Shown: positions 9,444 through 17,410 of the stretch, one piece after another
How the letters are laid out: each line of letters starts with the position of its first letter
Numbering within the stretch: the stretch's first letter is position 1
Assembly (NCBI RefSeq): GCF_900099825.1
Contig: NZ_LT629693.1
Location: forward strand, 558,001-622,000
Source of the DNA: Bradyrhizobium ottawaense
GTDB taxonomy: Bacteria > Pseudomonadota > Alphaproteobacteria > Rhizobiales > Xanthobacteraceae
Reading direction: 5' to 3'
Length of the DNA: 64,000 nt
Translations under genes and position numbers: made by a program
The notes under the pieces: generated by a model
The model's database searches: none
What the model was told of the DNA's origin: nothing
Seen by the model: the letters and a program-made list of their open reading frames with translations, nothing else

Positions 9444-9525
9444 GGCCATCCGCGTCTTGTTTTGTCTGTTACGGGCTGGACCAGCCGTCAATTCCGATCG
9501 GCAGCGACTTCAAGAGGAGAGATCC

Positions 9526-9951
9526 ATGAAGGTGAGGCTAAACCGCCGGGCATTCGAGCATGCCAAGGAGCTTATCAACGAAGGACGGATTTTACTGGAC
9601 GAGCGCGATGCATGGAGCGAGCACCGGCCATCCGCACTGCAGGAAAATGAATTCATTCGCCTGCACGGTTTTGCCGACTACGGCAGGTGGTATTTGGGAA
9701 TCAATGACGAAAAACCCGAGCAGACCAAGGGACACTACGAATTTCCCTATGGGGATTTCAGCAAGGTCCACCGCTGTGGCGTGCTCTCAGCAGAAAGCCG
9801 CGCCGGCCAATACCAGCACTATGACATCGAAAACGCGGTCGCGCACCTGCATGGCATGCTGGATGCCCGGAAGGGCGCGCCGGCATCGAAGCGTACACGC
9901 GCAGCCTCTCCCGGAAAAGCGGCGCGCGGGGCCCGACATTCGGCGCGGTGA
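9526..9951 (+). CDS. Conserved hypothetical protein
   Basis: 141 residues from ATG 9526, preceded by AGAGGAGAG. It is soluble, with an Asp/Glu/His-rich core (RPSALQENEFIRLHGFADYGRWYLG, then HYEFPYGDFSKVHRCGVL) and an Ala/Arg-rich tail. I recall similar unnamed proteins in rhizobia but cannot assign a domain. The possible FNR-type box at 9430-9443 lies 82 bp upstream. Confidence 0.65.
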   Translation: MKVRLNRRAFEHAKELINEGRILLDERDAWSEHRPSALQENEFIRLHGFADYGRWYLGINDEKPEQTKGHYEFPYGDFSKVHRCGVLSAESRAGQYQHYDIENAVAHLHGMLDARKGAPASKRTRAASPGKAARGARHSAR

Positions 9952-9962
9952 CGATCGCCGTT

Positions 9963-10163
9963 TCAGCGGTTCACGACCCAAAACACCAGGTTGAACAGCA
10001 CGCTCAGCAGAAGACATGTCACCAGCGGAAAATAAAATGTTACATTTTCGCGCTGGATCACGATGTCGCCGGGCAGCCGGCCCAACCCGATCTGGCTCAG
10101 ATAGGGCCAAAGCAGGCCGGCCACTAGAAGGACAAGGCCGAGCGCGACCAGAAAGCGCGCCAT
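9963..10163 (-). CDS. DUF2905 inner-membrane protein
   Basis: 66 residues with two membrane helices (about 4-24 and 46-64) and the family signature GLGRLPGDIVIQRENVTFYFPL between them. DUF2905 proteins are small and of unknown function. The gene lies 25 bp downstream of the Bax-inhibitor-1 gene on the same strand. Confidence 0.88.
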   Translation of the reverse strand: MARFLVALGLVLLVAGLLWPYLSQIGLGRLPGDIVIQRENVTFYFPLVTCLLLSVLFNLVFWVVNR

Positions 10164-10188
10164 GGATCAACCCCTCGGATCGCTTGAA

Positions 10189-10923
10189 TCAATTATCCCG
10201 GCGCTGGCCGAACAATTGCAGCAGCATCATGAAAAGATTGATGAAATCGAGGTAGAGCGCCAGCGCACCCATCACCGCCTTCTTGTCAGCGAGTTCAGCG
10301 CCGTCCGACTCGAGATACATCTCCTTGATACGCTGGGTGTCGTAGGCGGTAAGGCCGACAAATACCAGGACGCCGATGACGGAGATTGCGAACTGAAGCG
10401 CGCTCGAGCCGACAAAGATGTTAACCAGGGACACGATCACGATACCGATCAGTCCCATCATAAGGAACGAGCCGAAACCCGAAAGATCGGACCTCGTGGT
10501 GTATCCGTAGAGGCTCATCGCGCCATAGGTCGCGGCGGTGATGAAGAACACACGCGCGATCGACGTCCCGGTGTACACTAGGAAAATACCTCCCAGCGAC
10601 AGCCCCATCACTGCGGCATAGATCCAGAACAGCATCATCGCCGTTCCGGCGCTCATTCGCTGGATGCCGAAGCTTAGGGCCAGAACGAAGCCGAGCGGCG
10701 CCAGCATGACGATCCAGATCAGCGGCGTGCCAGCGATGGCCTGGTAAAAGCCAGAGGCTGCGGCGGCGTGGGCGACGATGCCGGTCACCGCAAGACCACC
10801 GGCCATGTAACTGTAGACGCGCTGCATGTAGGCGCGCAGGCCGGTATCGATCTGGGCGCCGACCCATGGCGGCGTGGCCATCCCGTCGGGTGTTCGCCGG
10901 GGATTATAATCGTAATGGCTCAT
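10189..10923 (-). CDS. Bax inhibitor-1 / YccA family membrane protein
   Basis: 244 residues with seven predicted membrane helices and a short cytosolic N-terminus. The BI-1 family shows as AYMQRVYSYMAGGLAVTG near the start, the ALSFGIQRMS region and the C-terminal AYDTQRIKEMY helix with the conserved Asp. Bacterial members are pH-sensitive calcium-leak channels or regulators of membrane protein quality control (known for YetJ and YccA). It is followed by the DUF2905 gene. No FNR-type box was found directly upstream. Confidence 0.92.
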   Translation of the reverse strand: MSHYDYNPRRTPDGMATPPWVGAQIDTGLRAYMQRVYSYMAGGLAVTGIVAHAAAASGFYQAIAGTPLIWIVMLAPLGFVLALSFGIQRMSAGTAMMLFWIYAAVMGLSLGGIFLVYTGTSIARVFFITAATYGAMSLYGYTTRSDLSGFGSFLMMGLIGIVIVSLVNIFVGSSALQFAISVIGVLVFVGLTAYDTQRIKEMYLESDGAELADKKAVMGALALYLDFINLFMMLLQLFGQRRDN

Positions 10924-11034
10924 GGGCTGCTCCTGTGCGGTTTGTTCGGCTCGGCTTTCCTAGCGCAGAATCATCAATTGCGTAGGTCCCATCTCGAGGC
11001 GCGCGCAACGGACAAGTCGGCTTTCTCGCGTCTC

Positions 11035-11283
11035 TCAGGGAGCCCCGTGCCGGGTTTGTCTGTCAACAAGAAGCAAACCGATCACCAGCACAAGAAGCAG
11101 TATCGCAAGCCCGTAAGTACCGGGAAACACCACCCAGAAAATCAGAGCGCCCAGCACCGCCGCGGAAACAACGAACCAGAGCAGCATCGCCGCCCCGACG
11201 CCAACCATGACCAACAGGAGCGGCAGCAGCAGTAACGTTACGGCCACCACCATAATTCCCAACAATAACTGCTCGAGGATCAC
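11035..11283 (-). CDS. Small two/three-helix membrane protein
   Basis: 82 residues, almost entirely hydrophobic (helices at about 3-28, 31-52 and 56-75), with a short polar end (DRQTRHGAP). No domain recognised. A perfect FNR-type box lies 57 bp before its ATG, which argues that it is a real gene in the same regulon as its neighbours. Confidence 0.65.
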   Translation of the reverse strand: MILEQLLLGIMVVAVTLLLLPLLLVMVGVGAAMLLWFVVSAAVLGALIFWVVFPGTYGLAILLLVLVIGLLLVDRQTRHGAP

Positions 11284-11340
11284 TGCAGCCTCCGGATCGC
11301 GACCATCGACCGAGAATGAGGCGACCGGCTGATCGCGGCC

Positions 11341-11354
11341 TTGACGGACATCAA
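11341..11354. promoter_or_regulatory. FNR/FixK-type box TTGACGGACATCAA
   Basis: A perfect TTGA-N6-TCAA, 57 bp upstream of the 82-residue membrane protein start at 11283. Confidence 0.75.
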
Positions 11355-11369
11355 ATTCCGACCGATCGG

Positions 11370-11993
11370 CTAATGCGCATGCAGCGCGCGTTCGCTGCGA
11401 ACCTGGTCGGCGGTATAGGGCACGGCGCTCGGATCGAATGATTGCCAGCCCGATTTCCTGTAGAGTTCGCTGCGTTCCAGCAGATTCACCGCCGACCGGT
11501 TCATGATCGGCACGATCCGCGGCAATTCGCTCTGCGGCACCCGTGCGGCGACCACGGTTCCGCCGCGGCGCACGCCCTCGACAAAGACTTGCGCGTCTTC
11601 TTCGTTGATGCCGGCATTGGTCAGCGCCCCGAGCAGGCCGCCGGCGACGCCGCCGATCGCCATGCTACCCAACAGAGCCGCGAGCCATCCGGCGCCGACG
11701 ACGGCGCCGACACCAGGAATTGCCAGCATGGTGACGAGGCTGGCCGCGGTCGCCGCGGTGGCACCGATCGCAGCGCCGAGCGCTGCTCCCTCGACCTTGC
11801 CATCGGCTTTGCTGCTCGCGCCATAATTCCCCACAGGGACGACATTGGCGGTCTTGGTGGCACTGTACCAAGCGTCGGAATTGTTTGAAATCACGCTGGT
11901 CTCCGACGGTGGCAGGCCGACAGCTTCGAGCATGACCACGACCCGATTGGCGTCGGTGTATGAATCGTAAAGACGGCAGATGGTGATCAGCAT
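11370..11993 (-). CDS. General-stress-protein-17M-like membrane-associated protein
   Basis: 207 residues from ATG 11993 (MLITICRLYDSYTDANRVV). The N-terminal about 60 residues match the ferredoxin-like GSP17M-type domain (LYDSYTDANRVVVMLEAVGLP). A Gly/Ala-rich membrane-inserting zipper at about 75-135 follows, then a repeat of the alpha/beta unit (EDAQVFVEGVRRGGTVVAARV) and a polar C-terminus. Proteins of this architecture are stress-induced; the biochemical role is unknown. A perfect FNR-type box is 102 bp upstream. Confidence 0.8.
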   Translation of the reverse strand: MLITICRLYDSYTDANRVVVMLEAVGLPPSETSVISNNSDAWYSATKTANVVPVGNYGASSKADGKVEGAALGAAIGATAATAASLVTMLAIPGVGAVVGAGWLAALLGSMAIGGVAGGLLGALTNAGINEEDAQVFVEGVRRGGTVVAARVPQSELPRIVPIMNRSAVNLLERSELYRKSGWQSFDPSAVPYTADQVRSERALHAH

Positions 11994-12095
11994 GACACGA
12001 TCCCTTTGCGAGAAGGCCTCTGCAAGAAGCGGCGACCGCGGCGGGGCGACGGCTCCAACAACGCGGATTTTTCTCACCGAGGCACTGACAGCACA

Positions 12096-12109
12096 TTGAC
12101 GAGTATCAA
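12096..12109. promoter_or_regulatory. FNR/FixK-type box TTGACGAGTATCAA
   Basis: A perfect TTGA-N6-TCAA, 102 bp before ATG 11993 (minus strand). Confidence 0.72.
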
Positions 12110-12163
12110 TGCAAGGTCGCGGGATTTCGCTCCGATGCGAACATTCAATTTCGGAAAAATTAC

Positions 12164-12177
12164 CTGACCGGCGTCAA
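12164..12177. promoter_or_regulatory. Near-consensus FNR-type box CTGACCGGCGTCAA
   Basis: One mismatch, 69 bp before ATG 12247 of the broken LuxR-type gene (plus strand). Confidence 0.45.
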
Positions 12178-12246
12178 CTCCACGCTTCTTAAAGGGTCCT
12201 AAATTGGTTAAATTCCGCCAACCGAGCTTTAGGGGCCCGATTTGTC

Positions 12247-12985
12247 ATGTCCTTTCTTGTTGCAAGGCTTCACGATGCAGCGGTCACGCCCGAGGCGTGG
12301 CCCGACGCGCTAACGGCGTTGACGGACGCAGCGGGCGTCGCGGGCGCAGCATTGATCCTTTTCAACAAGAGCACAGGTAAGGTGGATGAGGCGCATTTCT
12401 GCGGCCTTAGCGCTGGATTCAAGTCCGATTACGTCCAGCACTACGCTGCCCTGGACCCGTACTCGCCATTGCTCGATGGAAGCTGGAAAAAGCTCTCCGA
12501 GTGTCTTCCGGACGGTGTTACGAAGCAGCGAGTGGTACAACGATTTCATATTGACGTGCGGCGTTCGCGATATTCTGGGGACACGGCTTGTCGATACGTC
12601 CGATCATTGCGTTATCTTCGGTATTCACCAGCAGATCGGCCGCAGCTTCTCCGACAGCGTCGATTCGGTCGTAAATCTCGCGGGCATCCCGTTGAAGCAC
12701 GCCGCCTGGCGCCATACCGAGCGTCTCTCTTCGCCGAGATCCGCTATATTCGACCTATCTCAAACAGAGGTTTCGGCTGAAGGAAGCCGGTTTTATTTCC
12801 ACGTTGACAACGGCAGCCGGTATCCTGACGAAACCGGATCGGTTTTTTCGACGGCCGATGACGCCACGGCGCATGCCATTGTTGTTGCCCAAGAACTCGC
12901 GCAAGATGGCAGCTGGCACGGATCTTCCATTCTCGTTACGGACGACCGGGGACACGAGATCGTCCGTGTGCGAATAGGCCGGTAG
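12247..12985 (+). pseudogene. LuxR-type sensor N-domain joined to a DUF6894 domain, frameshifted
   Basis: The first 90 codons (MSFLVARLHDAAVTPEAWPDAL...) match the N-terminal sensing domain common in Bradyrhizobium LuxR-family regulators. Around 12522-12530 the conserved run leaves that frame and continues as SSEWYNDFILTCGVRDILGT in the next. No HTH domain follows. Instead the last 70 codons form a DUF6894 domain (GSRFYFHVDNGSRYPDETG... to VRVRIGR). It is either a two-step decayed regulator that captured a DUF6894 gene or a genuine sensor-DUF6894 fusion with one sequencing indel. Confidence 0.6.
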
Positions 12986-13016
12986 GATCGCTGGCCTTCG
13001 TGACAAAATAGCTCGC

Positions 13017-13718
13017 CTATTCCGGCAACCGACGCGAGGCGCCGGAAAGCCGCTGACGATCAGCGGCGTTGGCCTCAAGATCGGCTGGGGGCAACCCCGC
13101 CAGCACGGCCAGCCGGATCGCTTCAGCAAGAGAGTGGGTCCCAAGTCGCGCCAGCATACGGGCGCGGTGCACCTCGACCGTCCGTGCGCTGATGCCGAGA
13201 TCGTAGGCGATCTGCTTGGTCGAGCTGCCGCCGACCAGCCCATCGAGCACCTGGCGTTCGCGCGGGCTTAACTTCGCCATCAGCTTGGAGGCGACCACGC
13301 TTTCCCGATCACGGGTCGGACCCCGGTCCAGCGCCAATGCGGCGTTGATGGCATCGAGAAGCGCTTCGTCGTTGAAAGGCTTCTCGATGAAATCGACCGC
13401 ACCGCTTTTCATCGCCTGCACCGCTGTCTCCACATCTCCCCATGCGGTCATCACGATCACCGGCATGTTGAACCCAAGGGAGTTGAGCCGCTCCTGCAGC
13501 TCCAGTCCGTCCATTTCCGGCATTATGATATCAAGGAGAAGGCATCCTTCGCTGAGGTCCGGCGCCGCATCAAGAAATGCGGACGCAGTCTGATACGATA
13601 CCGCCGTCAATCCCGCCGTCAATCCCGCCGCGCGGAAAGTACGTTCGAGTGAGCCCAGCAATGCCGGATCGTCGTCCACAATATAGACAATGCGAACCGG
13701 TGAACCTTTTGATTGCAT
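13017..13718 (-). CDS. FixJ-like response regulator (receiver + LuxR HTH)
   Basis: 233 residues from ATG 13718 (MQSKGSPVRIVYIVDDD). The receiver domain has the acidic pair DDD at 15-17, phospho-acceptor Asp63 (LLLDIIMPEMDG), Thr in VMTAWGD and Lys113 in IEKPF. The LuxR-type HTH occupies about 160-215 (LSPRERQVLDGLVGGSSTKQ). FixJ-family regulators activate microaerobic or nutrient genes, often a fixK-type gene. A 12-bp tandem repeat at 13604-13627 duplicates G-L-T-A near residues 32-39. It is downstream of the receiver and kinase genes on the same strand. Confidence 0.92.
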   Translation of the reverse strand: MQSKGSPVRIVYIVDDDPALLGSLERTFRAAGLTAGLTAVSYQTASAFLDAAPDLSEGCLLLDIIMPEMDGLELQERLNSLGFNMPVIVMTAWGDVETAVQAMKSGAVDFIEKPFNDEALLDAINAALALDRGPTRDRESVVASKLMAKLSPRERQVLDGLVGGSSTKQIAYDLGISARTVEVHRARMLARLGTHSLAEAIRLAVLAGLPPADLEANAADRQRLSGASRRLPE

Positions 13719-13823
13719 CGCTCTCCCCGTTTTTGGCGACGGTGGCGCGTGCCAAGCGCCGGGATGCACCCCCGGCGTGGACCGCTTTTCTCCCCGCGCT
13801 TGAATACGTCAATCGAGCTGGAC

Positions 13824-14228
13824 TTACCGCGGCGCAGACTGCGGAACGTCAGCTCCGGCGTTCTCCAGCACCGAGTGAATACAACTAAGCAGTTCGTCGT
13901 CGCTAAATGGCTTGGCGAGGTAGCCCGCCGCCCCAGCATTCATCGCCTGGGCGCGAGCGCGGTCATCGGTGAAAGCGGTAATGAAGATGATCGGGACCAC
14001 GGAGCCCGACGCCACCAGGCGTTTCTGCAATTCAAGGCCGTTCATGCCCGGCATATGGATATCCAGGATAAGGCACGATGTCTTGGCCAGGCGATCGGAA
14101 CCGAGAAATTCTTCCGCCGAGGCAAAGGTTTCCACAGCGAAGCCATACGACTTCATCAGGCGTCGGACCGCTTTCCTTATCGAATCGTCGTCGTCGACGA
14201 TCATGACGATGGTTTGATTGCCGGTCAT
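13824..14228 (-). CDS. Single-domain response regulator
   Basis: 134 residues, receiver only: DDDD at 12-15, Asp56 in LILDIHMPGMNG, and Lys106 in YLAKPF. There is no output domain, so it may act by protein contact or in a phosphorelay. The ATG overlaps the stop of the kinase gene (ATGA), showing translational coupling; the FixJ-like regulator follows 105 bp downstream. This suggests a kinase with two alternative receivers. Confidence 0.93.
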   Translation of the reverse strand: MTGNQTIVMIVDDDDSIRKAVRRLMKSYGFAVETFASAEEFLGSDRLAKTSCLILDIHMPGMNGLELQKRLVASGSVVPIIFITAFTDDRARAQAMNAGAAGYLAKPFSDDELLSCIHSVLENAGADVPQSAPR

Positions 14229-15928
14229 GGGTTAGCTCCTGCGGCCAAAGGCAAGGTGAAGCCGAACACGGCGCCAAAGGGAGATCCGGATTCCGCCCAC
14301 AAGCGGCCATGATGAGCTTCAATGATCGTGTTACTGATTGCCAGCCCCATTCCCATGCCCTCGGGCTTCGTGGTGAAGAAGCTTTCGAAGATGCGGTCCC
14401 GGTTTGCTGGATCAAGACCAACGCCGGAATCCGCCACGTTGACGACGATGTTGCCTTGATCGTTGAGTTGAGAACGGACCGTCAAGATACGTGGGCGGTC
14501 AGTGACCGCACGCATCGCGTCGATGCCATTCATGACCAGGTTGAGAACGACCTGCTGCAACTGGACCCGGTCAGCCACGATGGTCGGAAGCTTTGAACGC
14601 AGGTCGGTTTGGACGGCAACGCGATGTCGCTGCAGCTCGTCACGGGTAAGCGCCAGCACTTCCGCAATCGCGTGGTTGACATCCACCTGCCCTCGTTCCG
14701 GCGCGGTGTTCTTTGACATCGCGCGGATACGTTTGAGCACTTCGCTGGCGCGCCTGGCGTCGCGGACGATTTCGCCCACCGCGTCCTTGACCTCGTCCAG
14801 ATCGGGCGGCGAGAAACCAAGAAAGCGCTCACACGCTTGGCCGTTGGTGATGATCGCCGCAAGTGGCTGATTGACCTCATGGGCGATCGATGCCGAGAGT
14901 TCGCCCATGACGGTTAGTCGCGTGGCACGCGACAGCGCATCCCGGGCGTCGTGCCAGGCAACCTCGGCGTTCTTGCGCTCCGTGAAGTCCTCAATGATGG
15001 CGGGTATACCGGGGATAGGGCTGTTCGGATCGAGGGCCCGCGCGGTGCTGACGCGGACCCAGATCACCTTGCCATCCTTACGGCAATACCGCTTCTCAGC
15101 CTGGTAGTCTTGGCGCTTGCCGCTTTGCACGTCCTGGATCATCTCTCGCGTGGCCCGGCGGTCGTCTTCATGCGTGATATCAACCGGGCCGAGCGACTGC
15201 AGTTCCTGCTCGGTGTAGCCAACCATCTTCTGAAATGCCTCGTTAACGGCGGCGAAGCGGTTCTGTTGATCCATGATGGTGATACCGACCGCCGATGCCT
15301 CGAACATGCTGCGCCAGCGCTCCTCGCTCGCACGGAGCGTTGCTTCGGTGTCCCGCCGCCGCACGACTTCCTCCTGAAGGTCCGCGGTGCGCGCGGCGAC
15401 GCGCCGCTCGAGCTCCGCATTTGCTTCACGCAGCGCGGCCTCAGCGCGTTGCCTCTGAGTGATCTCTTGACCAAGGAGCTTGTTTGCCCGCTCGAGCTGC
15501 CCCGTGCTCGGCAACGCCAGCGCCAGCGGCATCACCTTCCAGATCGCGACCGCTGTGCCGACGGAAAGCAGCGCCGTGACCGCTTTGATGCCGCCATCGA
15601 CCCGATAGTCCGGAAACCACAGGGTCCAGACGCTCATGGCATGGGTCGTGCCGCATGCAAGAATGAAGAGACCCGTCAACACGAAAATGGCCGGAAATGC
15701 CAGATCGGTGCGCTTCATGACGAAGTAGATCAGGGCTACCGGAATGGAGTAATAGGCAAGCGCGATCAACGAATCCGATGCGACGTGAAGTGCGATCAGT
15801 TCCGGTTGCCAGAGAAAGCACATGCCGTGGGGCATGTAATCCTGCGGCGACATCAGCCATGAAAGTAACGATGTCATGCTATGGCTGGCCTCAACGTCGG
15901 GAGAACCGTGCACCATGGGCGTCAGCAT
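14225..15928 (-). CDS. Hybrid-free histidine kinase with ethylene-receptor-like membrane domain
   Basis: 567 residues. Three membrane helices (about 48-70, 78-98, 113-135) match the ethylene-binding domain of plant ETR1: Asp52, Tyr59, Pro63, Cys92 and His96 have the same spacing as ETR1 Asp25, Tyr32, Pro36, Cys65 and His69 (SDSLIALAYYSIP, then LACGTTH). A coiled coil (145-200) and a PAS domain (about 200-320) follow, then HisKA with His350 (SIAHEVNQPL) and HATPase_c (NLVMNGIDAM, DSGVGL, GMGMGLAIS). It autophosphorylates and should signal to the two receivers downstream. No haem-binding FixL histidine is evident in the PAS. Copper and ethylene binding are inferences. Confidence 0.88.
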   Translation of the reverse strand: MLTPMVHGSPDVEASHSMTSLLSWLMSPQDYMPHGMCFLWQPELIALHVASDSLIALAYYSIPVALIYFVMKRTDLAFPAIFVLTGLFILACGTTHAMSVWTLWFPDYRVDGGIKAVTALLSVGTAVAIWKVMPLALALPSTGQLERANKLLGQEITQRQRAEAALREANAELERRVAARTADLQEEVVRRRDTEATLRASEERWRSMFEASAVGITIMDQQNRFAAVNEAFQKMVGYTEQELQSLGPVDITHEDDRRATREMIQDVQSGKRQDYQAEKRYCRKDGKVIWVRVSTARALDPNSPIPGIPAIIEDFTERKNAEVAWHDARDALSRATRLTVMGELSASIAHEVNQPLAAIITNGQACERFLGFSPPDLDEVKDAVGEIVRDARRASEVLKRIRAMSKNTAPERGQVDVNHAIAEVLALTRDELQRHRVAVQTDLRSKLPTIVADRVQLQQVVLNLVMNGIDAMRAVTDRPRILTVRSQLNDQGNIVVNVADSGVGLDPANRDRIFESFFTTKPEGMGMGLAISNTIIEAHHGRLWAESGSPFGAVFGFTLPLAAGANP

Positions 15929-16191
15929 GACCTTACTCCCGATTCTTGCAAGGGATTAACATTCGATCTATTCCGAGCGAGTGCTGGTCGCGAACGAACT
16001 CGCAACTGCTAAGTTTTCATGCACCAGAGCGGTCCTCGGCACGCATTTTCAGCGCTATCGCATCGCACCCGACGTCCGCGGCCCCCTTTGGCGACTCTGA
16101 CGGCATCCGCGACAAATTCGATTACGTAGAATTACGTAACGGCGCATGAGCCGGGCGCCGAACCGATTCGGGACGGCTCTCCTAGCCTGAA

Positions 16192-16205
16192 TTGACGCCC
16201 GTCAT
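16192..16205. promoter_or_regulatory. Near-consensus FNR-type box TTGACGCCCGTCAT
   Basis: Seven of eight bases, 35 bp before ATG 16241 on the plus strand. The gap 15929-16191 shows nothing else that I recognise. Confidence 0.5.
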
Positions 16206-16240
16206 GGCAGTCAAGCGGATTTGTCCGGCCTGTAGACCCA

Positions 16241-16996
16241 ATGAGCACCACCAAGCAGGAAACCCGCCGGGCCGCCAAGTCCCAACAGGATTCGCCATGG
16301 CCGCACGTCCGGTTGTCAGAAACCGATCGGCTGGAGACATTCAGCGACAGCGTGCTCTCGATTACCATCACGCTGCTGGTGGCGGAAATCGTACGGCCGG
16401 AATATGCGTCGGGCCAGCTGTTGGAGAAGCTGACCGCGCAATGGGCCAGCTATATCGCGTTCCTTGCGTCATTTTGCTACGCCGGAGTTATCTGGCTCAA
16501 TCATCGCGCGGTGTTCGCACGGGTGCGCTACTGCGACCGCAGTCTTCATCTGGCCAACCTTTTTCTTCTGTTGACCTCGGCCCTGATTCCTCTTCCGACG
16601 GCGATCCTGTCCGCAGCCGTCCAGAGCGGCAACGAATTCGATGCCAGGGTGGCGGTGACCCTCTATGCAAGCATTGCCGGGTCGATGTGCCTGGCATGGC
16701 TCATCGTGTTTCACGTTCTGAGCGTCCATCCATACCTTGTGGAGGAGGATGTAGATCCGGACTTTTTCCCAAAAGAACGCTTCCGCGCCGCACTCGGCGT
16801 CGTCTTGTACGCCATAGCGGGCGTGGCCGGCTGGCTATCGACACCGAAACTGGCCCTGCTGATCTTTCTGGCATTGCCGGTTTTCTACGGCATCACCAGC
16901 GAGGGTTTGACGGAAACACGGCTTCGCCTGCAGTTCGGAAAAGCCCATCGCCATGCTCTTGCGAAAGCCGATCACGAAGGGTTGCGCACCGAATAG
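16241..16996 (+). CDS. TMEM175-family potassium channel-like protein
   Basis: 251 residues with a basic N-terminal tail and about six membrane helices. The hallmark R-x-x-x-F-S-D motif at the start of helix 1 is present (RLETFSDSVLSITITLL), as is the helix-2/3 region WASYIAFLASFCYAGVIWLNH with the Asn-His pair. Bacterial TMEM175 proteins are potassium-leak channels with one or two such repeats. The near-consensus FNR-type box 35 bp upstream ties it to the surrounding regulon. Confidence 0.88.
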   Translation: MSTTKQETRRAAKSQQDSPWPHVRLSETDRLETFSDSVLSITITLLVAEIVRPEYASGQLLEKLTAQWASYIAFLASFCYAGVIWLNHRAVFARVRYCDRSLHLANLFLLLTSALIPLPTAILSAAVQSGNEFDARVAVTLYASIAGSMCLAWLIVFHVLSVHPYLVEEDVDPDFFPKERFRAALGVVLYAIAGVAGWLSTPKLALLIFLALPVFYGITSEGLTETRLRLQFGKAHRHALAKADHEGLRTE

Positions 16997-17017
16997 CGTC
17001 CTTTCGGCGGTTCGGTC

Positions 17018-17230
17018 TCACCGCCTCGCCCGCCGCATGTAATTTGCACGGCCGCCAGCCAGTCCTGCCACATCGCCGGATCGACCGGCGCACCGTCGGC
17101 CCATTTTCAAGCCCGCCACGATGGCGTCGATCTCCTCGTCCGTCTTGCCAAGCCGCAGCGAAACCGTTTCGAGGAAGAATCGCATCGCGTCATAGCCCTC
17201 AATCAGGGTGATGGTGTCGCTCGCGTTCAT
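17018..17230 (-). pseudogene. Small conserved protein, frameshifted in an A-run
   Basis: It starts at ATG 17230 (MNASDTITLIEGYDAMRFFLETV). The conserved run ends at GLK, where AAAA precedes TGGGCC. One A fewer would continue as WADGAPVDPAMWQDWLAAV, the expected C-terminus from memory of related rhizobial proteins. It is therefore a single-base insertion, either natural or an error. Function unknown. Confidence 0.6.
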
Positions 17231-17316
17231 TTTGGTCACATCTTCCGTCACGCCCGCCCGCGCAAACGAGCCTTACAAGGGCCGGCCTATTAGGGAAATT
17301 CTAATCCTGCTCCGCA

Positions 17317-17330
17317 TTGACGGCAGTCAA
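17317..17330. promoter_or_regulatory. FNR/FixK-type box TTGACGGCAGTCAA
   Basis: A perfect TTGA-N6-TCAA, 80 bp before ATG 17411 of the old yellow enzyme. Confidence 0.78.
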
Positions 17331-17410
17331 TTGAGGCAGATCACTTCACTCCTAATATCTTCACTTGGACGGTCCAAGGGCCGCCAATGTTCTCCGCTGC
17401 AGGAACGAAT

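Noticed and set aside
14951..15862. 303-codon plus-strand reading frame
   Set aside because: Antisense to the histidine kinase; no recognisable domain.
14225..15928. FixL-type haem oxygen sensor
   Set aside because: The PAS domain lacks the expected haem-ligand histidine context; the distinctive sensor part is the ethylene-receptor-like membrane domain.
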